A stretch of DNA of 52,362 bases from a bacterium (GTDB taxonomy: Bacteria; UBP18; UBA7526), in contig JAUWXM010000001.1 of the NCBI GenBank assembly GCA_030616365.1, positions 1 to 52,362 of the forward strand. Direction: 5' to 3'. Positions within the stretch are counted from its first letter, which is position 1. Each line of letters opens with the position of its first letter. The notes under the pieces are model-generated. The model had not been told where the DNA came from, searched no databases, and worked only from the letters and a program-made list of their open reading frames with translations. Positions 16,324-24,770 of the stretch are shown piece after piece. The translations under genes were made by a program, and so were the position numbers.

Positions 16324-17532
16324 ATGAAAAGAAGACTAATAAAAAGTAGTTTAATTCTTATGCTCATGCTAGTCATTTTAGCATCCACTGGCTACTCTTT
16401 GAGTCGGGAGGCAAGGAAACATAGGGATTTGGGCTACCAGTATTATGAACAGAGAAAATTCAGAGAGGCGGCCAAGGAATTAGAGAAAGCCATGGAATTG
16501 GGCGATGCTGGAGCGCGCACCACTATCTGGCTACAGAATTGCTACCAGGAAATTAGAAAAACAATTAAACTCATTACGGAACAGTCGCTCAAGGAAGCGA
16601 TTACCCAGAACCCGGATGATATCCAGGCCCACTGGCAGCTCGCCTTCTTATACAAAAAGAGGGGTTATACTAGTATGGCGGCTGATGAGTTTAAAGAAGT
16701 GATCAGAATAAACCCCCGCGTCACCGAGGCCTATTACCAGTTAGGGAGTTACTATGAAAGCATTAATAACCCAGAGGAGGCGATTAGGGAGTATGAGAAG
16801 GTCTTAGAGATAGAGCCCAGTTATAGTAAGAAGGGGAGAGTTCAGGGAGCACTCTTTACTCTCTACTATAATCAGGGAGTAGATTACTACAACGAAAGAA
16901 GATTTCAGGAGGCAAGAGAAGAATTTCAGAAAGCCCTAAAGATCAAACCACAAGACAAAAAAGCCCAGGCGATGCTTAAGGAAACAAAGCCTCATCTGGA
17001 GCCCGTAGTTGTCCCAGAGATTTCTGGCAAGACCCAGGATTATCTGGATAAAGGAGTCAGCTACTATAATTTTGGCCAGCATGACGCGGCTATTGCTGAG
17101 TTTCAAAAGGCAATTAAGATAGAACCCCGGTCTTTAGATGCCCATCTCTACTTGGCCTGGGTCTATGAGAAGAAGGGAGAGCAGAAGAAGGCCATTAGGG
17201 AGTATCAAAAAGTAACCGAGATCGATCCCGATCATCTGGATACCCATTATCGGTTGGGAATCTATTATGATAGTGTAGGCAGGAAGGCGGAGGCTATAAA
17301 AGAGTATGAAAAGGTTCTATCTTTGAAACCGCGTAAGGAGAAACTTGAGAAAATCTCCCCGGTTCTCTATGCCTTCTACTATGAACAGGGGATAAAGTCC
17401 TATAAGAAGGGGAAATACCAACAAGCAAAAGAGAGTTTCCAGAAAGCGCTGAAGGTCAAACCGGGTGATTCCGAGGCTACTGAGATGCTTTCTACAGTGA
17501 AGATGTTTATCGAGGAGAAAGGAAAAGAGTAA
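16324..17532 (+). CDS. Exported TPR-repeat protein
   Basis: 402 residues. A signal peptide (about 1-24) precedes at least seven TPR units with the usual G/Y/A spacing, for example HWQLAFLYKKRGYTSMAADE and DYYNERRFQEAREEFQKALK. TPR proteins of this kind (PilF/PilW-like) act as pilotins or assembly scaffolds for secretins. No lipobox cysteine follows the signal sequence, so it is probably periplasmic rather than a lipoprotein. ATG 16324 has AAAGGAGG directly upstream. Confidence 0.75.
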   Translation: MKRRLIKSSLILMLMLVILASTGYSLSREARKHRDLGYQYYEQRKFREAAKELEKAMELGDAGARTTIWLQNCYQEIRKTIKLITEQSLKEAITQNPDDIQAHWQLAFLYKKRGYTSMAADEFKEVIRINPRVTEAYYQLGSYYESINNPEEAIREYEKVLEIEPSYSKKGRVQGALFTLYYNQGVDYYNERRFQEAREEFQKALKIKPQDKKAQAMLKETKPHLEPVVVPEISGKTQDYLDKGVSYYNFGQHDAAIAEFQKAIKIEPRSLDAHLYLAWVYEKKGEQKKAIREYQKVTEIDPDHLDTHYRLGIYYDSVGRKAEAIKEYEKVLSLKPRKEKLEKISPVLYAFYYEQGIKSYKKGKYQQAKESFQKALKVKPGDSEATEMLSTVKMFIEEKGKE

Positions 17533-17538
17533 GAAGAG

Positions 17539-18771
17539 ATGCCAAAAAAGTTCGCTCTGAGATTAGAAGATAGGCTCATCATCCTGGTGGTGGTCCTGAT
17601 CCTCGCCATCATGACTGCCGTAACTATAGTTATCATCAGACATGAGCAGCAGGGGTCGGAACTGAACTTGAGGGTCAAGGCAAAGGCCCATTCCGAGATC
17701 TTGGCAATAAGCAATGTGGAACAACTCCTCAAGAAGGACTACGTCGCCCTGGGGAGTGCGGTAGAAGAGGTAATCAAGAGGGATCCGGATATTGCCTATG
17801 TTGCCATCTATGATGAGGATGGTCACACCATGGCACGCAGCCGCAGCGCCGTCCTAAGCGAGGAGACCTTCCAATCAATCAATAGACTACTCAAGGAATC
17901 CATTAAGATTACCCTGGCGAGCAAGATGGAGAAGATCCAGATAGGAAAGGGAGAAGCCCTCTATGATACTATTGTTCCCATCAAGGTTCCTGAGTTGAAG
18001 ATAGCGCCAGTAGGGGCGGTGCGCATCGGGTTCACCACGGCGCGCATCCAGGAGAAGGCTAACGAGATCCGGAATCGGAGTATCATGCTTACTGTGATCT
18101 TCGTCTGTCTGGGTATGGTGGGGGCCCTAATTTTGGGAAAGATAATGAATAAGCAGATCAGCCAGGAGATCGCTGCCCGCACCGCCTCCCGGGAAGAGCC
18201 TGTTCCGGGAGGGGAATACGATCTGGAGAAGGAACTGAAAAAGTATCTCCCGGAGTATGGGGACAGATTCGATGAAGCATACAAAAAACTCTCCCCCCAA
18301 GATCTCTTTGCTCTCTTCAAGGCAGCCAGGGAGATACCGACTGCCCTGCATCTCAAAGAGGCCCTAAGACTCAGCGCCCAGACCATCTCGGACCTCATGA
18401 AGGTCTCGGAACTCATCATCTTCTTACACGATGAGAAGACTAAGGAATTGAAGGCTAGGATGGGCTATGACGCCCAAGGTTCCATGAGTAAAGAGGCTTT
18501 AGAAGACATCAAGGTAGAGGAAGGAAGGGGGGAGGTCTGGATGGCCTCGGAGTTCGGAACCTCCTCTCTCATTGATACTCCCAAGCCAGGAAGTGGCATC
18601 GTCTCCCCCTTAGCGAGCAAGGGAAAGACCGTGGGAGTGATTGAGGTCAGGAACCGGCTGTCCGGGGAGCCCTTCAGAGAGAAAGATCAATTACTCTTAG
18701 AACTTCTTGGGGGACTCATCGCTACTTCCATTGAGAAGGCGCAGGCCATAGAAGAGAGAAAGAAGAAATAG
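17539..18771 (+). CDS. Membrane sensor with GAF domain
   Basis: 410 residues. Membrane helix 1 (residues 13-33), an extracytoplasmic sensing domain of about 150 residues (VAIYDEDGHTMARSR is typical of the double-PAS/Cache fold) and membrane helix 2 (about 175-195) are followed by a coiled linker and a cytoplasmic GAF domain (about 275-405). No histidine kinase, GGDEF or methyl-accepting domain is attached. It may therefore signal by protein contact or be a truncated receptor. It follows the TPR gene by 6 bases and precedes an intrinsic terminator, so it is last in the secretion operon. Confidence 0.72.
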   Translation: MPKKFALRLEDRLIILVVVLILAIMTAVTIVIIRHEQQGSELNLRVKAKAHSEILAISNVEQLLKKDYVALGSAVEEVIKRDPDIAYVAIYDEDGHTMARSRSAVLSEETFQSINRLLKESIKITLASKMEKIQIGKGEALYDTIVPIKVPELKIAPVGAVRIGFTTARIQEKANEIRNRSIMLTVIFVCLGMVGALILGKIMNKQISQEIAARTASREEPVPGGEYDLEKELKKYLPEYGDRFDEAYKKLSPQDLFALFKAAREIPTALHLKEALRLSAQTISDLMKVSELIIFLHDEKTKELKARMGYDAQGSMSKEALEDIKVEEGRGEVWMASEFGTSSLIDTPKPGSGIVSPLASKGKTVGVIEVRNRLSGEPFREKDQLLLELLGGLIATSIEKAQAIEERKKK

Positions 18772-18804
18772 CCCTCCTGAGCCCAGGCAGGGAAAGTAAT
18801 TAAA

Positions 18805-18829
18805 AAAAAGGGGGGAAACCCCCCTTTTT
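18805..18829 (+). terminator. Intrinsic terminator ending the secretion cluster
   Basis: A perfect stem of AAAAAGGGGGG (18805-18815) and CCCCCCTTTTT (18819-18829) surrounds an AAA loop, giving 11 base pairs and a U-run. It lies 33 bases after the GAF-sensor stop. The flanking A-run would make it work in both directions. Confidence 0.9.
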
Positions 18830-18867
18830 AATATCAAGAATAGTCAGCATAGAGGAAAGAAAGGGAA

Positions 18868-20493
18868 ATGATTCGCTTTGAGAAGATAATCCCCCTTATC
18901 CAGAAGTTTATCAGTGATCTTTTACTCCGGGGAGCAGTGAGATTAAGTTATGCTAAAATCAGCACCTACAGTCAGTGCCCCTTAAAGTATAAGTACCAGT
19001 ATATTGAGAAAAGACCCACCAAACCCAGTCCTTACTTAGACTTTGGCTCCACCATCCATAATACCCTAAGGGATTATCACAGAGACTTTGACCCTAAGCA
19101 AGCTAAGTTAGAGGGTCTGATGGCTGCTTATCAGAGGAACTGGATTGCTAAGGCCTATAATCAGGATAAAGAGGAAGAAGAGGCCTTCAGGGAACGCGGT
19201 AGACGCATCCTGGAGGCCTATTATGAGAAGGCCAAGGTAGACCCTAATCAAATCTTATACCTTGAGGAGTTCTTTCGGGTGAAGATCGGGGATTATGAAC
19301 TGGTGGGGAAGATAGACAGAATAGATAGGCTCCCTGATGGGGGATGGGAGATTATCGATTATAAGACTTCCCCTAAGGTCAAGGATGAGAGTGAATTGGA
19401 GAGCCCCCTCCATCCCACTGAGGTCCAGGAGACCCTGCAGCTCGATATCTATTATATTGCCTGCCAGGAGAACTGGAGGAGGGAACCGAAGAGGCTCTCT
19501 ATCTACTACCTTGCTGCCCAGGAGAACGGTCAATATCGACCGCGCAAGGTAAGCGTCTCCCGTAGCGGGGGAGAGGCCCCAAGAATAAAAGCCCTTAAAC
19601 GGGCCATCCACAATATCGCCCAGGGCATCCAGAAGGAGGACTTCTCGCCCAAGATCGGCCCCCTCTGTGGCTGGTGCGATTATAAAGAGCTCTGCCCGGA
19701 GTTCAAGGAGATCCCGGATGCTAAGGAGAGGTTGCGCCTCAGTTACTCCAAGATGAGTATGTTCCAGAGATGCCCCGCTCAGTATAAGGCGGTCTATATC
19801 GATAAGCTTCCCATGAAGCCCAAGTTCTTCTTTTCCTTTGGCTCCAGCATCCATGCTACTTTTGAGGAGTTCTACGATTATGATGGTCTCTTCACCACAC
19901 CCTCCCTGCGCTACCTCTTGAAACTCTATAATAAGCACTGGATCCCGGTCGGTTATCGGGATAAGAAAGAGGAGGAGAGGTACTATCAGGATGGGCTGAA
20001 GATGATGAAGGATTACTACCAGAAATTCATCAAGAAAGGCTTCCAGCGAGCCAGGTATTTAGAGAAGTACTTTGAGTTACCTATTGGGCAGAAAGCCATT
20101 ATGAGCGGTTATATGGACCGGGTGGACGAACTTCCCGATGGTAGCCACATATTAATCGATTACAAGACCGAGCCCCGCGAGCCTACCCAGGAGGACTTGG
20201 ATAACGACCTCCAGTTTACCACCTACTACTGGGCGGCCCCCATTGTCCTGGGCTTCACCTTCGATCATTTATACTTCGATTACCTGAGGTTTGGCAAGAG
20301 ATTCGAGACCAAAAGAACCCAGGAGGATATGGAGCGGCTCATCATTACTGTGGACCAGGCAGCAGAGGATATCCGACTGGCTACAGAACTGAATGATTTT
20401 CCCAGAAAGATGAATAAATACTGCGTAAGCTGCGACTTAGAGTGCCCCTACCAGGAAGAAGCAATAAAGATATACGGAGACTTAGAGGTCTAA
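18868..20493 (+). CDS. Tandem-duplicated PD-(D/E)XK nuclease (RecB/Cas4-like)
   Basis: 541 residues made of two homologous modules of about 260 residues. Module 1 has YSQCPLKYKYQYIEK (N-terminal cluster cysteine), FGSTIHNTLRDYH, GKIDRID and EIIDYKT (catalytic D and DxK) and CGWCDYKELC (three cluster cysteines). Module 2 repeats each element: FQRCPAQYKAVYIDK, FGSSIHATFEEFY, GYMDRVDELPDG, ILIDYKT and CVSCDLECP. This is the 4Fe-4S exonuclease fold of AddB, RecB-like proteins and Cas4. Both active sites look intact. No helicase motifs and no CRISPR genes are nearby. A single-module paralogue lies at 45682-46512. A role in DNA repair or in processing imported DNA is inference. Confidence 0.82.
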   Translation: MIRFEKIIPLIQKFISDLLLRGAVRLSYAKISTYSQCPLKYKYQYIEKRPTKPSPYLDFGSTIHNTLRDYHRDFDPKQAKLEGLMAAYQRNWIAKAYNQDKEEEEAFRERGRRILEAYYEKAKVDPNQILYLEEFFRVKIGDYELVGKIDRIDRLPDGGWEIIDYKTSPKVKDESELESPLHPTEVQETLQLDIYYIACQENWRREPKRLSIYYLAAQENGQYRPRKVSVSRSGGEAPRIKALKRAIHNIAQGIQKEDFSPKIGPLCGWCDYKELCPEFKEIPDAKERLRLSYSKMSMFQRCPAQYKAVYIDKLPMKPKFFFSFGSSIHATFEEFYDYDGLFTTPSLRYLLKLYNKHWIPVGYRDKKEEERYYQDGLKMMKDYYQKFIKKGFQRARYLEKYFELPIGQKAIMSGYMDRVDELPDGSHILIDYKTEPREPTQEDLDNDLQFTTYYWAAPIVLGFTFDHLYFDYLRFGKRFETKRTQEDMERLIITVDQAAEDIRLATELNDFPRKMNKYCVSCDLECPYQEEAIKIYGDLEV

Positions 20494-20594
20494 AGGAGAA
20501 TAACGCAGAAACGCTGAAGGAGTAGAAGCGCAGAGGCGCCAAAATAAGAAGGGGTTCTGTTTTCTCTGCGTTTTTCAGTTCCATTTTGCGTTTC

Positions 20595-20611
20595 GGCGGT
20601 TGCAAGGGAGG
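20595..20611 (+). promoter_or_regulatory. Repeat-borne ribosome binding site, copy 1
   Basis: GGCGGTTGCAAGGGAGG ends 9 bases before ATG 20621. The same 17-base word (one G/A change) precedes three other genes at 26616, 28967 and 36733. Confidence 0.75.
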
Positions 20612-20620
20612 ATAGAGAAG

Positions 20621-20788
20621 ATGAGAACCATGGAGCGCCGGGATATTCTGCGTCTCTTGCTAGTAACTTTCTTGGTCGGTTTTGTAGTATTAATCGTGGC
20701 CAAATTCAAGAGGGACTTTGCTTACGATATAAAGAGCAACCTGCGCAGCAACCGCAACTACTATCCTGCAGTCCAGGTGGAGAAATAA
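20621..20788 (+). CDS. Small single-pass membrane protein
   Basis: 55 residues: a charged N-terminus (MRTMERRDILR), one membrane helix (LLLVTFLVGFVVLIVAKF) and a basic, tyrosine-containing tail. ATG 20621 is preceded by the repeat-borne GGGAGG. I do not recognise the family. Its stop codon lies inside a palindromic element (AATAAG at 20784). It sits between the duplicated nuclease and the first ComEC-like gene, so a small competence-membrane factor is conceivable, but there is no direct sign of that. Confidence 0.55.
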   Translation: MRTMERRDILRLLLVTFLVGFVVLIVAKFKRDFAYDIKSNLRSNRNYYPAVQVEK

Positions 20789-20880
20789 GAACCTGCGCTA
20801 CGCGCAGAACCTTGTTTCTTCGTTAACACTCAGAAATAAGAAAGCCTTTCGCTATCGCTCAAGAACCTTGTTTTGCTTAT
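20784..20880. repeat. Two AATAAG...AACCTTGTT elements in tandem
   Basis: Copy 1 (20784-20822): AATAAG, hairpin CTGCGC-TAC-GCGCAG (20793-20807), then AACCTTGTTTC. Copy 2 (20835-20880): AATAAGAAAGCC, a variable middle, then AGAACCTTGTTTTGCTTAT. Further copies are at 24277-24327 (inverted) and 34562-34605 (inside a gene). Confidence 0.75.
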
Positions 20881-21028
20881 TGAAGTTCCGATACCTCAAA
20901 ATAGATTTAGAGTAATAGTGATCAGTGATCGGTAATCGGTCAGTTAAAAAAATTAACTATTCAACATTTTAACTCATTAACTTGTTAACTTATCAACTTG
21001 TTAACTATCCGAGCAAAGCGAGGGTGAG
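20881..21028. repeat. GTTAAC-rich leader of the first ComEC-like gene
   Basis: GTTAACT and CAACTTGTTAACT words recur between 20941 and 21008. The small palindrome CCGAGCAAAGCGAGG follows. The final bases and the first codons (GATGGTTGAGGCCTAT) are shared with the gene at 25436, which has a leader of the same type. Confidence 0.55.
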
Positions 21029-24000
21029 ATGGTTGAGGCCTATGGAGCAAAGCCAATTGAGGAGAAACCAACTGGTAAGGGGATGGGATTAAAGGAGAAG
21101 AAAATAATCCTCTGCTGCTGGATCTTCATCTTAGGGGTGGCCTTGGCCACGGCCTTCTTCCATGGGGTTAGTTTTCGGGGCCGGGAGATTATTCCTCCCG
21201 AATCCTTCCTCATCCTCCCCCAATATCTCCCCATGGCCTGGGTTGCGGTTGTTCTTCTGGCGGCTCTGACCGCCTTTTTCTTTTATAGGAAGATGAGATG
21301 GGCCACTCATTCCTTACTCATCTTAGCCCTCCTCTTGAGTATCGCTTGCTATACCAATAAGGTAGATACCTCCCCTCCCAATCATCTAGTCCGTTTCCTG
21401 AGCAAGGATTTTGGGGAGAAGAGGGTGGTCATAGGAAAGATCTGGAAAGAGCCCGAGGTAAGGTATCATACCGATCCGGAAACAGGGAAGATGGAGCAGA
21501 AAGATACCCGAATCCTCATACGACCCACTAAGATTCAACTCGAACCCCCGGATGGCCCTTTCTATAAAGTCAAGAGAGGAGATATCTTAGTAAAGATCGT
21601 TCCCATGATTGGATGGGAAATCTATAACAGGCTATCCTCATCCGAGGCCCTGGGCTATACCGTCAAGTTACACGCTCCGCTACTTGAACCGCAACCCGCT
21701 ACCAATCCGGGAACCTTTGACTATAAAAAATACCTGACCAATAGCGGGGTCTATGCCACTTCCCCGCTCACCTATCCCAGTAGATGGGCCCCTCCCATTG
21801 AGATTCTGAAGGAGACCAGGGGAAGACTCTGGGTAGAGACCGCCCTGTTTATCAAGAAGAGGATGCTTACGCTCATTAAGAAGAGCATGCCCTATCCAGA
21901 GAGTGCCTTCCTGGGTGGGGTTACTCTGGGTCTGCGCCATGGACTGATGAAGCTCCATTATCAAGGTCATCCCTTAAGTGTGGAGAATGCCTTCAAGTGG
22001 TCAGGGACCTTCCATGTCTTGGCGGTCTCTGGCCTTCACGTAACGGTAATCGCTGGCCTCCTCTTCGGCCTCTCCCTTCTTCTGATCAAGTCAAGAGAGA
22101 AAGCGGCGGCCCTCACCCTCTTCTTCATGATCTTTTTCGCCCTGATGATATTCACCGCCCTTACCGGGGCCCGTCCCTCCACCATGCGCGCCTTCATCAT
22201 GGTCTCCATCGCCCTCCTTCTCTGGGCAATGGGTATTGGTCTGCGCTACTCCATCCTTCTATCCATCCCCATTGCGGGCACCGCCATCCTTCTCCTCAAC
22301 CCCCTGGTCCTGACCGAGGCCAGTTTCACCCTCTCCTTCGGTGCTGTTTTATCCTTAGGGCTGATTACCGGCCCCACTATGAAGTATTTAAGGCGGAAGG
22401 ACCTGAAGGGTCTACCTTCCGTAGCTCTTTTAGCTCTTGCCCTTATCTTTCCCATTATCTCCTATTTCCATAAAGAGGCCTTCAAAGAACTCTACACTAC
22501 CGGACAGTTCATCATCCTCGCTTTCCTACTTCTGGTACTCTCCTACGTCATTCAGAGACGCTATCGCTTTGGAAGGTTCCGGAGGGTAGAGAATATTATT
22601 ACCTATCGTGAGAAGCAGGGGGGCTTTAAGAGCATAGAGGAACTTGCTCAGGTTCCGGGCATAGATAGAGGAACTTCCTTAAGACTCAAGAAAAAGATGG
22701 AGAAGCCGGGGAAAGATATTAATACCATCTCTCCCTACGCCTTAGAGAATTTAATGCCGGGAGGACCCCTCTTCAGGTTTGGCCTGGGCAGTGGGAACCC
22801 CTTCTTTCTTGCCCGGTGGTTCTTTGCTTTCCTCTGTGCCCAGGTAGCCATTAACTTAGGGATGATGCTCCCCCTCTCCCTCTACTACTTCAAGCACATT
22901 CCCTATGCCGGTCCCTATGCCAACTTCATGGCTATTCCTCTGATTACCACTATCATCCCTTTAGGGATAATGGCGGGCATCCTGGGGATGATTATCCCTG
23001 GCTTGGGTCAGTACTTAGCCTTACTCATCAATGCGGGCAACTGGCTTCTGGTTAGATTCTTCCTCTGGCTTTCCTATACCGCCACCAATATCTTCCGCTA
23101 TCCTTTTGAGAAAACCCCTACGGTCTATCAGTTAGCTGGCTATTTCTCCCTCCTTCTGGTCTATGTTTATTTCGATGACCTGCATGGTCGTCTGGTCCGT
23201 GGGAGATTTAAGGAGAAGATGCGTGCCGGGATAATCATGGGCCTCGTTGCCCTCCTCTTCTTCATCGGTTCTCTATCCGCCCAGAGAAAGCCTCTTCTGA
23301 AGGTCCTCTATCTCTCCGTGGGATATGGGGACTCCATCTTAATCCAGACCCCCCAGGGAAAGAATATCCTCATTGATGGGGGATACCCCAGCCCCGACTG
23401 GGAGACCATCGCCCCGGTCTTAGTGAAGGAGGGGATTAAGAGATTGGATACCGTATTACTCACCAATCCCAGCCTGGAACATATGGGAGGATTGATCTCC
23501 GTCATTAAGAACTTTGAGGTCAACCAATTCATCGATAGCCTGGGTCCTGACCGGGTGAGCCCAGATATCTCCTATGATGAATTCCTCACCCTCTTAAATG
23601 AGAAGTATTTTTTGGAGAATAGAGATAAAGAATATGTCCGAGAGACCTATGAGACCTATCTAAAACTCTTAAGAGTCCTGAAGGAGAGGATGGTCATCCA
23701 TAAGAAGGGGAGCTATGGGACAATCATCGCTAAAGAGAGATTCCGGGGTAAGGATTTAGAGTTCTATATCCTGAACCCCATGGAACCTAAGATCGATTAT
23801 GCCTACTCCAACCTCTCGGCCAATTCCATAGTGACCAGGCTCATCTATGGTAATAACACCTTTTTATTTACCTCCAACCTTGGCCCAGAAGGAGAAGCGA
23901 GATTAGTGGCTTCCGGGAATGTCTTAAGAGGCGCCATTTTACAGATTCCCGCTCATGGGAACATCCATTCCAGCACCTCTGGTTTCTTAAGGGCGGTCAA

Positions 24001-24259
24001 TCCCCGGGTAGCCGTCCTCTGCTATGGAAGTGCCAAGTATTCTGGCCGGGATAAGAGAGAGGCCACACGACTCAAGAAGGAGATGCAACAGACCTTAGCC
24101 AAGTATCGAGGAGAGGTGGAGAGGTGCTACACTACAGACCGCTACTCTGAGAGTGCGGATATGGCGGTCATTATCACCTCCAATGGGAGAGAATATAGTA
24201 TAGAGACTATGCGTGGTCGCTCAAGGCATGAGAGACCATTAGTTATGAGGGCGCGCTAA
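21029..24259 (+). CDS. comEC: ComEC-like channel with inserted HhH and degenerate MBL domain
   Basis: 1076 residues. N-terminal membrane helices and a beta-rich domain precede the competence core with HVLAVSGLHVTVIAGLLF (near 330) and multiple helices. Residues about 510-560 form a helix-hairpin-helix-like insert (SIEELAQVPGIDRGTSLRLK) not present in the other ComEC here. The C-terminal metallo-beta-lactamase (MBL) domain starts near 760 (LKVLYLSVGYGDSILIQ), but the HxHxDH site reads NPSLEH, the metal Asp segment reads FTSNLG and the later His segment reads IPAHGN. It therefore looks catalytically dead. ComEC carries single-stranded DNA across the inner membrane. At 1076 residues it exceeds the usual 700-800. 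Confidence 0.85.
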   Translation: MVEAYGAKPIEEKPTGKGMGLKEKKIILCCWIFILGVALATAFFHGVSFRGREIIPPESFLILPQYLPMAWVAVVLLAALTAFFFYRKMRWATHSLLILALLLSIACYTNKVDTSPPNHLVRFLSKDFGEKRVVIGKIWKEPEVRYHTDPETGKMEQKDTRILIRPTKIQLEPPDGPFYKVKRGDILVKIVPMIGWEIYNRLSSSEALGYTVKLHAPLLEPQPATNPGTFDYKKYLTNSGVYATSPLTYPSRWAPPIEILKETRGRLWVETALFIKKRMLTLIKKSMPYPESAFLGGVTLGLRHGLMKLHYQGHPLSVENAFKWSGTFHVLAVSGLHVTVIAGLLFGLSLLLIKSREKAAALTLFFMIFFALMIFTALTGARPSTMRAFIMVSIALLLWAMGIGLRYSILLSIPIAGTAILLLNPLVLTEASFTLSFGAVLSLGLITGPTMKYLRRKDLKGLPSVALLALALIFPIISYFHKEAFKELYTTGQFIILAFLLLVLSYVIQRRYRFGRFRRVENIITYREKQGGFKSIEELAQVPGIDRGTSLRLKKKMEKPGKDINTISPYALENLMPGGPLFRFGLGSGNPFFLARWFFAFLCAQVAINLGMMLPLSLYYFKHIPYAGPYANFMAIPLITTIIPLGIMAGILGMIIPGLGQYLALLINAGNWLLVRFFLWLSYTATNIFRYPFEKTPTVYQLAGYFSLLLVYVYFDDLHGRLVRGRFKEKMRAGIIMGLVALLFFIGSLSAQRKPLLKVLYLSVGYGDSILIQTPQGKNILIDGGYPSPDWETIAPVLVKEGIKRLDTVLLTNPSLEHMGGLISVIKNFEVNQFIDSLGPDRVSPDISYDEFLTLLNEKYFLENRDKEYVRETYETYLKLLRVLKERMVIHKKGSYGTIIAKERFRGKDLEFYILNPMEPKIDYAYSNLSANSIVTRLIYGNNTFLFTSNLGPEGEARLVASGNVLRGAILQIPAHGNIHSSTSGFLRAVNPRVAVLCYGSAKYSGRDKREATRLKKEMQQTLAKYRGEVERCYTTDRYSESADMAVIITSNGREYSIETMRGRSRHERPLVMRAR

Positions 24260-24276
24260 AGCTTGCCCCCTCTACT

Positions 24277-24327
24277 AAGGAAGCCCGAATAACAAGGTTC
24301 TCCGATGAAATCGGAGGCTTCCTTATT
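24277..24327. repeat. Inverted AATAAG/AACCTTGTT element
   Basis: GGAAGCC (24279-24285) pairs with GGCTTCC (24316-24322). Inside it TCCGAT-GAA-ATCGGA (24301-24315) forms a second hairpin next to the conserved AACAAGGTTC. On the minus strand it matches the elements at 20784, 20835 and 34562. It could also act as a terminator for the ComEC gene. Confidence 0.75.
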
Positions 24328-24345
24328 ATGAAAGGTAGTTAAAAA

Positions 24346-24765
24346 ATGAATTTTATCACCCTTATGAGTTTTGGCATGGTGCTGGTCATCCTCTTCTTAT
24401 TCCTTGAGAAGAGGTTATGGGAAAAGGAGCTGGAGCAGAAAAAGATTCTCTCCACCAAAAAAGGGGAGAAGGTCCAGTCCTCTGGTGAGGTGAGGATTGC
24501 TGACTGGCTCTTCGAGCATAATATTGAGTATGAATATGATCAGGAAAAAGAAATTGCTTCTGAGTTCATCCGTCCCGACTTCTATCTTCCCAGAGAGAAT
24601 GTGGTCATCGAATACTGGGGAATCATGACCGACCCCAGTTATCGACGACAGAGGGAAAGGAAAGAAAACCTATATCGCATGGAAGGAATGACTCTCATCT
24701 CCATCGAGAATATAGGGAGTATTGACAGTATCCTTTCTTCCAACCTTGAAAAAGAAGGAGTGTAA
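24346..24765 (+). CDS. Membrane-anchored PD-(D/E)XK nuclease-like protein
   Basis: 139 residues. An N-terminal membrane helix (ITLMSFGMVLVILFLFL) and charged linker lead into a small nuclease-like domain: SSGEVRIADWLF (acidic residue on the first helix), IRPDFYLP (the PD motif), VVIEYWG (second acidic position) and RKENLY. This pattern is that of restriction-endonuclease-fold proteins with a displaced lysine. Anchoring at the membrane between ComEC-like and ComEA-like genes suggests trimming of DNA during uptake, which is inference. Its stop is 5 bases before the next start. Confidence 0.62.
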   Translation: MNFITLMSFGMVLVILFLFLEKRLWEKELEQKKILSTKKGEKVQSSGEVRIADWLFEHNIEYEYDQEKEIASEFIRPDFYLPRENVVIEYWGIMTDPSYRRQRERKENLYRMEGMTLISIENIGSIDSILSSNLEKEGV

Positions 24766-24770
24766 AGTAA

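Noticed and set aside
19255..19938. 227-codon minus-strand frame within the duplicated nuclease gene
   Set aside because: The plus strand has clear nuclease motifs throughout, and the minus-strand product has no recognisable features.
18868..20493. Cas4, implying a CRISPR system
   Set aside because: The fold and cysteines are shared with AddB/RecB-type nucleases. No Cas1, Cas2 or repeat-spacer array is visible.
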